Source: Sciurus carolinensis (lineage: Eukaryota; Chordata; Mammalia; Rodentia; Sciuridae). Taken from it: 64,000 nucleotides of DNA. The DNA lies in the NCBI RefSeq assembly GCF_902686445.1, contig NC_062226.1:11194001-11258000 (forward strand), read 5' to 3'. The notes below the pieces were generated by a model. That model searched no databases. It had not been told where the DNA came from and saw only the letters and a program-made list of their open reading frames with translations. Shown in pieces: positions 10,790-20,559 of the stretch. Made by a program: the position numbers and the translations under genes. How positions within the stretch are numbered: position 1 is the stretch's first letter; each line of letters starts with the position of its first letter.

Positions 10790-11510
10790 AGAGGAAAAGG
10801 CATCTCTCAACACTTCATAACGATCCCAGTGCCCGTCTGGGCAGCTTGTCTCCCCACTGGACGGCACCGGCTCCTTTCATCTCTCACATGCTGAGAGCTC
10901 ACCCCAGAGTCTGTTCCTCCATCCCTTGGATTCTGGGCCGGCTGGTGACTACTGTAATCAATTGAACACAGCAGAAGTGATACTGGGTCAGTCCTAGGAC
11001 CTGTTTTTAAGAGATTTGGCAGCTATTCCTTGTGAGAAGGCTATGACATAAGACTGGGTCACATGGAGGGATCCCAGTTGACATTTCGGCTACATTCCCC
11101 TGAAATGTAGTTCATAATGGAGGATGAAACAAATGCTTAACCTTTTTTTTTTTTTTCTAAGAAAAGTTTCCATCTTATAATTCAAGTTCCAAGACAGAAT
11201 TAAACACCCTTTCCTAGGGTAACTGCCTTTCCCATTTCTTTAGTGACCTTCAAGATAGAAGCAAACTCCGCCTGACCTTGTGGGTCTGAAGGGGCTGCTT
11301 CTTTTCTTAGAGATGCTGAGAACACCTGCCACTGGCTGTGGTGGGATTAAATGAGAGGAAGGGGAGGAAATGCTGGATCGACAGCAGAACCCTGAGTAAG
11401 TGACCATCGTAGCTACGTGATCAGTGAGTATAACTTGACCTTCAGTCTAAGGTATCTGCATTTAATGTTAAGTTGTCACTTTAGGGTTCTTCTTCTCCTC
11501 CATATTCTTA
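10790..11510. other. Unique sequence
   Basis: No gene recognised. Holds a poly(T) run near 11,142 and the first member of a 54-bp local repeat at 11,432-11,485. Confidence 0.4.
11432..11485 (+). repeat. Local 54-bp repeat, unit 1
   Basis: About 85% identical, with no gaps, to 12,827-12,880. Confidence 0.8.
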
Positions 11511-11628
11511 ACTAATTTTTTTTACAATTAACTAATTTGTTTATTTTAGGTACTGGGATTGAACAAGGGGTATTTTACCACTGAACAATATCCCTAGCCC
11601 TTTTTATTTTATTTTATTATTTTTATTT

Positions 11629-11714
11629 TATATATATATAAAATAAAGATATATATTTATAATACATAAATATATATAATATTATATATATATATATATT
11701 ATAATATATATATA
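11629..11714. repeat. AT-rich (TA)n tract with inverted symmetry
   Basis: About 85 bases of nearly pure A/T, mostly alternating TA, between the SINE halves. Confidence 0.9.
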
Positions 11715-11715
11715 G

Positions 11716-11840
11716 TTTTCTTTTTTAGTTGGCAATGGACCTTTATTTTATTTATCTATCTCTATGTGGTGCTGAGACTGGAACCCAGTGCTTTGAACGT
11801 GCTGGGCAATCACTCTGCCACTGAGCCACAACCCCAGCCC
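11716..11840 (-). mobile_element. ID-like SINE, long-tail subtype, nested
   Basis: TTAGTTGGCAATGGACC tail, GGTGCTGAGACTGGAACCC, GAGCCACAACCCCAGCCC. Confidence 0.85.
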
Positions 11841-11989
11841 TTATTTTATTTTTCATTTTGAGACAGCATCTGGTTAAATTGCTGAGGGTTGCTGAGGGTC
11901 TCACTAAGTTGCTGAGGCTGATCCTCCTGTCTCAGCCTCCAGAGTGGGTGGGATTACAGGCCTACACCATTGCTCCAGGTGAAATGCTT

Positions 11990-12600
11990 AACTCTTTAAT
12001 CAATTTTTAGATATCAGGTTAGTGCCTTAGAAGCATCCGATGATGTCCAATGAATTGTTTGGTTTCTCTCTTACCATTTAAAAATTTAGAATCAGTATGA
12101 AACTCGTGGCTTTGTCTATATTCAAAGCCTTTTCATCATTTGTTGTAATTGTTTTTTATGATTAACTCGTAGTCTGCTCTTTGCCTGAAGAGTGCTTCCT
12201 TAAACTGGCTTCTGCAGCTTTTCAGGGTGACCTTGATGGACTTTGAGAGCTTCTTTCTGACATGACAAGATGTCCCGGGTTCATCTCACACATTTTCTGC
12301 CTTCCTAATGGAATGAGCCATTTCTCCAAAGAGCCCTGGCCCATTTTAGTGTGAGGTAGTATTTAGAGACTTTCTGTGTGGTTATATTATCAATCTCATA
12401 TAAAGTTACGTTCATGTTTTGACCTGTTTTTATTTTAGGGATTATTCAAAATTTATAAGATTTAATGATTTAAATATTTACATGAATCATTTACATGATT
12501 TCAAAGCGAAAGCTATCTAACAAGACTCATTCAGAGAAGCAGAATTTCCAATTCTTTCCCCTCCACACTATGGATTTCACCTGATGAAAACCCTTTTAAA
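11990..12600. other. Unique sequence
   Basis: No gene or repeat recognised. Confidence 0.4.
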
Positions 12601-12602
12601 GT

Positions 12603-12800
12603 CTGGCTTCTCAGCCTCAGCAACATTGACATTCCAAGCCAGATGATTCTTTGGTCTGAGAAGTTGTCCATATTGTAGGATGGATGGCAGCACCCCTGGC
12701 CCCTACCCATTAGTGTTACAGCTAAAAATATCTACACATTGCTAAATGAAGGGGGCAGGGGCACACAAAATCATACCTAGATGAGAATCACTGTTTTAAA
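12603..12800 (-). mobile_element. MER5A-like hAT transposon fossil
   Basis: TCAGCCTCAGCAACATTGAC, ATTGTAGGATGGATGGCAGC, ACACATTGCTAAATG and terminal GAGAATCACTG match the inverted MER5A plan. Family name from memory. Confidence 0.7.
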
Positions 12801-12826
12801 GAAAACATTTCTTGCTGACCCTTGAG

Positions 12827-12880
12827 AATTTGACCTTCAGTCCAAGACACCTGCATTTAATGTTAAAATGTCACTTCAGG
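12827..12880 (+). repeat. Local 54-bp repeat, unit 2
   Basis: Partner of 11,432-11,485: 46 of 54 positions match by eye. Confidence 0.8.
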
Positions 12881-13194
12881 CGATCACTTGGCACCAACAT
12901 GATTATTGAATTTTGGGTGGCAGGGATCATTTACAAGATGTTTGTCCTGGTGATCTAGAAACTACTTTTATCATTATTATTTGAGGTTATGATTGAAACC
13001 AGGACATATATTTGGAAACTTTTCTTAGAACTTGTAGAGTACTGAAAATATATCTACCTCGAGATTCATCGACACCTTGGTACTTTCCTTGGTTTGTGAA
13101 CTAGGGGGGCAGGGGATTTCTTGGAGTTTTTCTGCTGCCTTAAGCCTGTTTTTTTCTGAAAGTCTAGGAACTTGCCTTTCAATCCAGTGTGGAA

Positions 13195-13350
13195 AGTATA
13201 GGGATTCAAGTTGAAATTCACGTTTCCCACTTGGCAGCTCTGTCGTGTAGTAAGATTATCTTCTTGGAGACTTAGTTTCCTCATCTATAAATTAAGATTA
13301 AAATAAAGTTGTACCCACTTCATAGGATTGTTGTGAGGATTAACAACAAG
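13195..13350 (-). mobile_element. MIR
   Basis: Antisense MIR: CACTTGGCAGCTCTGTCGTG, GAGACTTAGTTTCCTCATC, CATAGGATTGTTGTGAGGA. Confidence 0.85.
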
Positions 13351-13356
13351 ATGCAA

Positions 13357-13485
13357 TCTGGGGTTGGGGTAGAGTTCAGTGGTAGAACACTTGCTTTGCA
13401 TGTGCATAGCCCTGGGTTCTAACCTCAGCACCAACCCCCACCTCCTGCCTCCCCCCTCCCCTGCCCACAGCAAAACACAAACAAA
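13357..13485 (+). mobile_element. ID-like SINE
   Basis: GGGGTTGGGGTAGAGTTCAG, CTTTGCATGTGCATAGCCC, CCTCAGCACCAACCCCC, then a C-rich and A-rich tail. Confidence 0.85.
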
Positions 13486-13671
13486 TAAAAACCCATGATG
13501 CATGTTAAGTGTTTAATATCTTCCAGGAACATAAGCACTTCCATGTTGGCTGGTGGTATAATTTCCAGCAGGACCAGGTGGTGGTACACCGGAAAATACT
13601 TTGAGCCATAGGATAAGAGCAAAGAATGCCTTCTTGGAGTGTAACTTCTATTTGAGGAGCTGCATAAATGG

Positions 13672-13672
<1 letters not shown>

Positions 13673-13707
<35 letters not shown>

Positions 13708-13907
13708 TGGCACTGGGGATTAGACCCAGAGGTGCTTACTACTAAGCTACATCACCAGCCCTTTTTAATATTTTATTTAGAGACAAGGTCTCACTGAGTT
13801 GCTTAGGACCTCACTAAGTTGCTGAGGCTGACCTTGAACTCGTGATCCTCTTGCCTCAGAATCCTGAGCTACTGGGAGTACAGGCTTGTGCCACCAGACC
13901 TGGCTAA
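13673..13907 (-). mobile_element. Composite B1-ID SINE
   Basis: Long poly(T), GGCACTGGGGATTAGACCC, GAGACAAGGTCTCACTG, GGGAGTACAGGCTTGTGCC. Confidence 0.9.
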
Positions 13908-14274
13908 CAGGCTTTGATTTTCATCCTAAAGGGTAGTAATTAATATTATTTTCACATTAAAACAAACAGAATAAAAGGTAAAATTTGTATAGATTTTAAA
14001 GATAAAATGAGACTTCAAAGAAGTTTTATGCTTGAAGTTGATGAATTTGGGCCCCAAGTCCAGACCTCCGGGAGTTCTGACTGTTTCTTCTGCTGGGACA
14101 ATACTTTGTTGGAGAAGTCTCAGTGTAGTTCTGGACTGTTTTGCATCTTGGATTGGACAGCAGTATCAGGATATTAGCAGAAATTCTGGAAGACTCTCCT
14201 CTTCTAGATTCCTCCTCTTTCAAATCACTTTGAAATTTGTTATCCAAAAAAGAGGAATGGGAAAATTTGTTACA

Positions 14275-14700
14275 TATTCATTCAACATATTATTAGTATT
14301 TACCTGATACTATGAACTCTATGTGCTACAAAAAGAACAAATAAAAAAAATTCTGCCTACATAGAATCTATGGTCTACAGATTATTCAATATTAGAGGAT
14401 CCCAGAACCTCCATAAGGGAACTGAAATAGGGAACAGTAGAGGGATTGGGTTTGGGGCTCGGGGGAAGGATCAGGCAAGTTACATACAGTTGAGGAGCAT
14501 GTGAGACAGCCACATGGAGGTAGGCTGTTGACTGAGTCTGAGCCAGGTTCTCAGTGGGAGCTCTCTGACATTCTGGGTGGAGTTGGATAGTTCTGATGGT
14601 GGCATCTATTAGTGGTGGTGGTGAGGAGCCAAGGGTGCTGGCTGTCCTGCAATATGTGGATAGCATCACATGACTTTTGAATATCCTAAGGGGCATTTAA
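14275..14700 (-). mobile_element. Possible L2 fragment
   Basis: ATTCATTCAACATATTATTAG, TACCTGATACTATGAACTC and ACATAGAATCTATGGTCTAC resemble the antisense L2 3' end. The G-rich stretch after it is less certain. Confidence 0.4.
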
Positions 14701-14965
14701 GTAGGTGAAAATTCTGTGTATAACTACTTGGGCCTAAGAACTCACTCCGTTTTTCATATAAACACAAAGTCCTCTCTAGCATGATTTTACTATGCCAGGG
14801 AGGCAAATACTATGCAAAGTGAATGAAGATTATACCTTGTTTTATTCACCATTTTAGAGCATCTTGTCAGAAATAACTGGAGGCTCTGAGTGGCACCTGT
14901 AGTTACTGCATTTGGGTCAATGCTTCTCAAACTGTAAGGTGCAAGTGAATCACCTGGGGATCTTC

Positions 14966-15050
14966 TTTCCTTCCTTCCTTCCTTCCTTCCTTCCTTCCTT
15001 CCTTCCTTCCTTCCTTCTCTCCTTCTTTCCTTCTTTCCTTCCTTCCACCC
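14966..15050. repeat. (CCTT)n microsatellite
   Basis: Long CTTC/CCTT run with imperfect edges. A MER20-like CAATGCTTCTCAAACTG fragment lies just before it. The Lys/Glu- or Ser/Phe-rich frames crossing it are not genes. Confidence 0.95.
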
Positions 15051-15540
15051 TCCCTCCCACCCACTTCTCTTTCCTTCTAACAATGGTAGTGACTCTTTGG
15101 ATAATAATAGAAAGAATCCAGTAGAGACTGACCTGACTCAATCAGAGAGGGACAAACTTCAGAGTGAAGTTCCTTAGAGCGCAGGAAAGGAGGCCATCCA
15201 GGCACTGGCGAAGGATCTGGTCTTTGTTGAGAGGAGCCAGATTTTGTAAAAGTAGGGAAAGAAGACAGAATGGTTGGAGATGCAGGTAGATTTAGAAACA
15301 GGATGGCAGGAAGGTGAGGGACGTCACTTCCTCGTGTCCTTCCCCTCACTCACAGCACAATCAGCCACCCTTCTCTTTTTGACTTCTTCCTCTAGAAATG
15401 GCCTGTGTTGGGGGAGGGGAGGAAAGAAAGAACAGAGGAGGCCAGGCCCATCTCCCTACCTCCCAGGCAAGAGTTTTGGAAAATAACATATTATTATTGC
15501 TCCTCTAGGTCACTGGACTAATAGATTTCTGCAACGATGG
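15051..15540. other. Unique sequence
   Basis: No gene recognised. The purine-rich middle may be eroded antisense L2. Confidence 0.35.
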
Positions 15541-15544
15541 GACT

Positions 15545-15665
15545 GTTTTATGTCAGTGCCGTTCATATAGTAGCTACTTGCCATATATGGTTATAGAGCA
15601 CTTGAACTGTGTCTAGTGCATCTGAATTTAAAATTTTATTTAATTCTAAATAATTGAAATTTCAA
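15545..15665. mobile_element. hAT-type (MER) transposon fossil
   Basis: GTAGCTACTTGCCATATATGG, ATAGAGCACTTGAACTGTG and GTCTAGTGCATCTGAATTT follow a common mammalian MER element. Exact family not assigned. Confidence 0.5.
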
Positions 15666-15737
15666 CTGCCACTTCTGTTGCCTGGACAGTGCAGCTGTAG
15701 GTGTGGTTCTTTGAACATGAGCACCTTCTATAGAGAG

Positions 15738-15905
15738 TGGTGTTTTTTGGAACCAAGAGCACTGAACTGGGAGTTAGACCAGAGGCTACCTTCAGCTGTG
15801 CCCTTTCCTAACTGGATGACTTTGAGCAATTCACGTTCTTCTCTGGGTCTCAAGGATCCCTGTGTTTTTCTTGTCCGTGGAAAGACGAAAGTGTCCAATG
15901 GACTA
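15738..15905 (-). mobile_element. MIR
   Basis: CTGAACTGGGAGTTAGACCAG, ATGACTTTGAGCAATTCACG, TCTCTGGGTCTCAAGG. Confidence 0.75.
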
Positions 15906-16119
15906 AGGGTGTGAAGACCTGAGGAAGGATGAAGGGCCTGCACATCACTCACAAGGGGAAGCCAGTTGACCTGCCCTTGCTAGGTGCCCTCACAAGAATG
16001 GCTCAGAACGAGGGGCCCAGGATGTGCTCCAAAGATGCCTCCTGCCTCCTCTGAGAGTCAGAGGACCCCACCCTTTTCTCCTGTGGGAGTTGGTCACTCC
16101 CTTGTTTGTGGGCATTTAA

Positions 16120-16270
16120 TACAACTATCCAGAGAATTTGTTTCTCCTTCCCACTCACCTCCAGCCCTATGAGGGTAGGGACGGTGTGACTGTTTGCTGC
16201 TTTTGTACTCTTAGGGACTAGTGCCTAGTACAGTCTCAGTAAATATTTTGTGCAATGATTGGATGAATCA
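16120..16270 (+). mobile_element. L2 3'-end fragment
   Basis: ATGAGGGTAGGGACGGTGTG, GTGCCTAGTACAGTCTCAG and TAAATATTTTGTGCAATGA match the L2 3' terminus. Confidence 0.65.
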
Positions 16271-16339
16271 CAGGGTGCTGGTCTTGGAACTCAAGTATGA
16301 TTTCAAAGCATTTCAAGCTCAAGAGCTTTATAACACTCC

Positions 16340-16685
16340 TTACTTTCCTCTGTTTATAAGAATGGAAATACTGGAAAGGACCTAAATACTCACCATAGGG
16401 GACTTGCTTTAATTAAATGATTTTCAAGATTCAACATTATGCAGAAGAGTACAAAGAAAGAGTAAATACAAAACAGAGGTATATTTATTTTATATTAAGT
16501 GAAAAAAAATCAAAGCAGAAGGTATGTGATAATTCCATAAAAGAGAAGTTATCTGCATGCATAGAAAAAGATTAGAATAATACTGCATATACATATATTA
16601 ACATTGATTATTATCACTGGGTAGGATTGCTAGGTAATACTTTTTATCTTTTTTTCTAAAAGGTCCAGGCCTATTTGACTTTTTT
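16340..16685 (+). mobile_element. Old L1 3' region
   Basis: AAGGACCTAAATACTCACCA, AACATTATGCAGAAGAGTA and TATATTAAGTGAAAAAAA resemble an old L1M 3' end. Younger SINEs follow. Confidence 0.55.
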
Positions 16686-16687
16686 TC

Positions 16688-16918
16688 TTTTCCTTTTTTT
16701 TTTTTTTTTTTGGTACTGTGAACCTGGGGCACTTTATCACTGAGCTACATCCCGGGTTGTTTTCTTTCTTTTTTTTTTTTTTTTCTTAATTTTGAGACAG
16801 GGTCTTGCTAAATTGCTTAGGGCCTCACTAAATTGCTGAGGCTAGCCACGAACTTATGATCCTCCTGGCTCAGCCTCCCAAGTTGGTAGGATTACAGTCA
16901 TGTACCCACCATGCCTAG
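16688..16918 (-). mobile_element. Composite B1-ID SINE
   Basis: Poly(T), GGTACTGTGAACCTGGGGC, a second T-rich linker, GAGACAGGGTCTTGC, GGATTACAGTCATGTACCC. Confidence 0.85.
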
Positions 16919-16995
16919 CTCTGTTTGAGATTTTTTTTTTTTCTTTAAATGTACCAAATATTTTCAGAAAAGGCCAAAAGGGAGTTAGAAAGTAG

Positions 16996-17180
16996 ATTAG
17001 TGGTATTAGCAGGGGGGTGCATGTCTGTAATTCCAGCAACTTGGGAGGTTGAGGCAGGAAGATAGTAAGTTCAAGGCCAGCCTGTAGCTCAGTGGTAGAA
17101 TGCTTACCTAGCCCTGGGTTGACTACCCAGGACCACCACCCGACAAAACAATATAAAATGAACAAAAATAAACAAAAAAG
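16996..17180 (+). mobile_element. Composite B1-ID SINE with internal deletion
   Basis: B1-like GGTGCATGTCTGTAATTCCAG runs directly into ID-like TGTAGCTCAGTGGTAGAATGC, then an A-rich tail. The A-rich linker between halves is missing. Confidence 0.8.
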
Positions 17181-17189
17181 AAAGAAAGT

Positions 17190-17790
17190 AGATTGTTGGT
17201 TTCTTATGGCTGGGGGTATGAATGGAAATGAATAGTAAAGGGACAAAAGGAATCTTGGGGAGATCCATAAAATATTACAAATGTTCTGAATCTGATTTGA
17301 TATTGCACCACTTAGAAAAGTTACTAAAAATCATTGATACTTTTATGATAAATATATTTCAATAAAATTTAAAAGGTATCATACATATGTATGTATCCTA
17401 TACCTCAGTTCTACTTGCCACCCCAATTAAACATTAATGATGACTGGTACTTAATTCTTTCTTTTTTTCAACAGAGAATCCAATATACACGTTATAGATA
17501 TATAATTTTCTGTAACTTTCTTCTTTATTTGAACATGTAATATGGAAGAAGAAAATTTTAACACTAGCTCTCTGGGAGGTGGGATTGGGGTAGAGGAAAT
17601 GGAGTTAGGGGCAAAAAGGAAGAGGGACACTTGAATTTTTAACTTTCTTTGCTTTTGTATCATTTGCATATTTTTGTCATGAGTATTTGGAATTACAAGC
17701 CAGATAAACATATTGAAATAGGAGATACTATTGAATCCTTAATGTCATGTCTTACATCTAGTTAAAAAAATCAAAAATTTTACCAGACAT
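17190..17790. other. AT-rich sequence, nothing recognised
   Basis: Possibly old L1 remnants; no gene. Confidence 0.35.
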
Positions 17791-17942
17791 AGCACACTGT
17801 GCTGAGTACCTATGATATAGTCTTTATAACAACCCTCTGAGGTAGGCAGTATTATGTGTCACTTGACAGATTAGGACTCTAAGACTTAGAGTCCTTATTT
17901 GCCAAGGTCACACAGCTAGTGTGCAGTGAACTTGGATCTTTT

Positions 17943-18065
17943 TAAAAAACAATACTTTTAGTTGTAGATGGACATATCTTTATGTATTTTTATGTGGTGC
18001 TGAGGGTTGAACCCAGTGCCTCACATGTTGGGCAAGCGCTCTACCACTGAGCCACAACCCAGCCT
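17943..18065 (-). mobile_element. ID-like SINE, long-tail subtype
   Basis: TTAGTTGTAGATGGACATA tail, GGTGCTGAGGGTTGAACCC, GAGCCACAACCCAGCC. Flanked by AACTTGGATCTTT and AACCTGGATCTTT. Confidence 0.9.
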
Positions 18066-18078
18066 GAACCTGGATCTT

Positions 18079-18220
18079 TTTTTTTTTTTTTTCAAATAAT
18101 TTTTAGTTGTAGGTGGACACAACACATTTATTTTATTTGTACATGGTTCTGAGGATCGAACCCAGGGCTTCGAGAGTGCTAGGTGAGCACACTACCACTG
18201 AGCCACAACCCCAGTCCCCA
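18079..18220 (-). mobile_element. ID-like SINE, long-tail subtype
   Basis: TTAGTTGTAGGTGGACACA tail and tRNA-like body ending GAGCCACAACCCCAGTCCC. Followed by the third copy of the same target. Confidence 0.9.
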
Positions 18221-18420
18221 AACTTGGATCTTTATGCTGCAGCATCTCTTCTCCCTTCTGTTCATCCTCCAAAACCCAACTTCGGTGATCTCATCACCTG
18301 CACACTTCTTGTCTTTCCCTAATCCACTGAGCAGAAAGATGACCCTGTCCTGAGGACGTTCGCAACCCAGAGACAGACAGCCAAACCATGACAGTCTAAA
18401 GCCATAGAATGCATGTTTTA

Positions 18421-18541
18421 TTATTATTTTAATTTAGCTTTTAATTTGTTACAGACTGCATTTTGATTCATTGTACACAAATGAGGTACATCATTTCGTT
18501 TCTATGGTTGTGCACGATGTAGATCCATACTATTCATACAT
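18421..18541 (-). mobile_element. L1 3' end, heavily 5'-truncated
   Basis: ACAGACTGCATTTTGATTCA and ACAAATGAGGTACATC, same lineage as 7506-8191 but only about 120 bases. Confidence 0.85.
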
Positions 18542-18544
18542 TTT

Positions 18545-19180
18545 TAACAGGGCTGTGTGAACAGGGAATTTAGATCACTCCTCTGAGGCAGTCAAGGACT
18601 TCCAGAGAGAATATGTTCTGAGCTGGTTGATATGAGCACCTCGGAATTTTTCAGGAGGATAAAAGAAGGTGTGGGTGGTTAAAAATGGGGATTTGGGGCC
18701 TAGCACCTATCTCAGGAGCGCTCAGAAGTGTCACAGAGTGGGCATACTCTGAAAAGGACAGTTTTGTAGTTCATTGTGGCTAAGGGTCAAACTGGCCTTT
18801 AAGTGAGGTGAAGGGAAAGGTTGTGTGCCTTGAAGCTGAAGGTCAGATCACGGAGGTTTTTTCAGTTGAAATCAAGTGTTTACTCTGTGAATGAAGCAGA
18901 GCTGTTAAAATATTTGAGCCTTGCATGTTAGAAAGAAGAGACAGTGTCCCCCATGGGACTTCTGTGGAAGGGCTCTCCTCAATCCGCCTGGCTCTGGCAC
19001 TGGGTGATTAGGTAGTTTGCTCCAGGCTAAGAATTACTCTAGGGTGGGGACCTTGTGTCAGTCAGCGCAACCCGGCACCCTGCACAGTGCCTGACCCGCG
19101 GCAGATATTCCATGGTGGCTGAACTGGCTGGCAGAATGCTGGACACCAAGAAGGTGCAGCCCAGTAACTGTAAAAGTGCA
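18545..19180. other. Unique sequence with L2 remnant
   Basis: No gene. The stretch 19,045-19,130 (ACAGTGCCTGACCCGCGGCAG) resembles the L2 3' end. Confidence 0.4.
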
Positions 19181-19185
19181 CCTTA

Positions 19186-19312
19186 GTCGGCTGCGGTGTC
19201 ACGCTCCTGTAGTCCCTGCTGTTTGGGCAGTTGCGGTGGGAAGATCGCTTGAGCGGGGCAATGTTGCTGTATCTCAACAAACGAATGAAAAAAGTGAATC
19301 TTTATTTCTTCT
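19186..19312 (+). mobile_element. Ancient 7SL-derived monomer (PB1/FLAM-like)
   Basis: GTCGGCTGCGGTGTCACGC, CCTGTAGTCCCTGCTG, GGGAAGATCGCTTGAG and GGGGCAATGTTGCTGTATCTC follow 7SL RNA with the central domain deleted, ending in a short A-rich tail. There is no ID part, unlike the composite SINEs here. Confidence 0.65.
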
Positions 19313-19439
19313 CCAGCACAGCTCCTGGGACAGTGTAGGTTAGTGTTATCCAACGTCTGACCCAACTGTAAGGAGATTCTGGGCCCAAACTCAATTCCGG
19401 GGGAGGTCTATGAGAGGTGGGAGTAGGAGAGGGGATAGT

Positions 19440-19630
19440 GGCAACTTCTGTTCAGTACTTGCTATGTGCCGTCAGAATTCACAACTATTGTTTTATGCCA
19501 TATTCCCAACAGCTCTTAAGTCAGAATTCTTGTCCTAGTTTCCTGACGAGGAAACTGAAGCTCAGAGTGGTTTATAAGTTGGTCAAGGTCACACAGCTGG
19601 AGATCCAAATCTTTTAACAAGTCAAAGCTC
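19440..19630 (+). mobile_element. MIR
   Basis: GTACTTGCTATGTGCCGTC, TTCCTGACGAGGAAACTGAAG, GGTCAAGGTCACACAGCTGG. Lies immediately before the CpG island. Confidence 0.88.
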
Positions 19631-20083
19631 TAGTTTGCCCCTCCTCCACCCGGAGAGCAATGCGGCGCTTACTCCGTCTGCGTAGCCTCTGGGGTTGGGG
19701 AGCGTCCCGCACCGGGCGCCCGGCCTGGGGAGGCCGGCTCACCGCCTCTGCCAGGAGCGGTTCCCAGGTTCGGAAGTTACGAAGTTTCCGTACATTTCAC
19801 TGGCCTCTCAGCCCAGTCGGTCCCCGCTCCCCAGCTGTTACGCCGCCAGCGCAGCGGGGCTCAGGTGCTGCAACGGCTGGGGGCCAGGCGCAGGGAGGAA
19901 GGCGGGGACGCAGTTTACGTAGGCACTAGCTCGCAGGTGCATGAGGCCGCCGCCAGCGCGTGCTCCCCGCGCGCTCCCAGGTGCGCAGTTGGCGCAGGCG
20001 GCGGCGCGGCACGGCGACGGCGGGCGCTGGCCGGCGCTTTCAGGTGCGGCAGAGCGCGCGTGGAGGGGGCGCGCGGCGAGCGA

Positions 20084-20091
20084 GGGGCGGG
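20084..20091 (+). promoter_or_regulatory. GC box (SP1-type)
   Basis: GGGGCGGG within the CpG island, about 45 bases before the CCAAT box. Confidence 0.55.
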
Positions 20092-20133
20092 CTTTCCGTT
20101 CCCCAGCAGCCGCGGGCCCGCCCCCCGGCCCGG

Positions 20134-20138
20134 CCAAT
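20134..20138 (+). promoter_or_regulatory. CCAAT box (NF-Y-type)
   Basis: GGCCAATGG context matches the NF-Y core. It lies upstream of the presumed start region at a usual spacing. Confidence 0.6.
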
Positions 20139-20154
20139 GGGTGCGCTCGGCGGC

Positions 20155-20162
20155 GTCACGTG
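20155..20162. promoter_or_regulatory. E-box GTCACGTG (USF/MYC/TFE-type)
   Basis: Palindromic CACGTG with a 5' GT, the form favoured by USF and MiT/TFE factors. Placed between the CCAAT box and the presumed first exon. Confidence 0.55.
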
Positions 20163-20164
20163 CT

Positions 20165-20331
20165 CGCCGCCGCCGCCGCCGAAGCGAAGACCGGAGCCGC
20201 GAGCGCCACCAGGGCAGCAGCCGCCGCAGCCGCCGCCGCTGGGCTGAGGAGCCGGAGACGCGGGCGGACGAGGTGGCGGCGGCGGCGGAGAGGGAGCGGG
20301 GACCGGGCGCGGGCAGAGCGCGGCGGCGCGG
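20165..20331 (+). other. Probable non-coding first exon of an unidentified gene
   Basis: Inferred. The GCC-repeat-rich stretch after the E-box has no ATG context with a convincing protein and ends at a donor-like GCGG|GTAGGC (GT at 20,332). The start is not determinable from sequence. Alternative donors exist further on, for example CAG|GTGTTG near 20,680 and CAG|GTGAGAT at 21,614. I cannot name the gene. Confidence 0.4.
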
Positions 20332-20559
20332 GTAGGCTGCGGCGGGGCAGGCGCCTGCGCGGCGGGCCGTCCCGGGCGGGCGGCGGTTGAGGCGGCGGTT
20401 GAGGCGGTTGGCGGTGCCGGCCGGGCCCCGCATTGTTTGTTGTGCGTCCTTAGCAGCGGCGGCGGCGGCCGAGTCGGAGAGCGGGGCGCAATCCCGGCCC
20501 CGCGGCTTCGGCATTGTGGCCGCAGCCGCCGTCGCGTTGCCGCGGTCGCTTCGGGCAAG

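Larger units (their letters stand above)
11525..11985 (-). mobile_element. Composite B1-ID SINE interrupted by an AT block and another SINE
   Basis: The ID part GGTACTGGGATTGAACAAGG ends at about 11,600. The B1 part with GAGACAGCATCTGG and GGTGGGATTACAGGCC runs 11,841-11,985. Confidence 0.75.
17790..18260 (+). mobile_element. MIR, split by two SINEs
   Basis: ACAACCCTCTGAGGTAGGCAG, CAAGGTCACACAGCTAG and GTGAACTTGGATC form a good sense MIR; its 3' end resumes after the SINEs. Confidence 0.85.

Noticed and set aside
14790..15141. Lys/Glu/Arg-rich and Ser/Phe-rich frames
   Set aside because: Produced by the (CCTT)n microsatellite.
19660..19929. 89-codon plus-strand frame starting ATGCGGCGC in the CpG island
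   Set aside because: It lies upstream of the likely start region and is Arg/Gly-rich without recognisable features.
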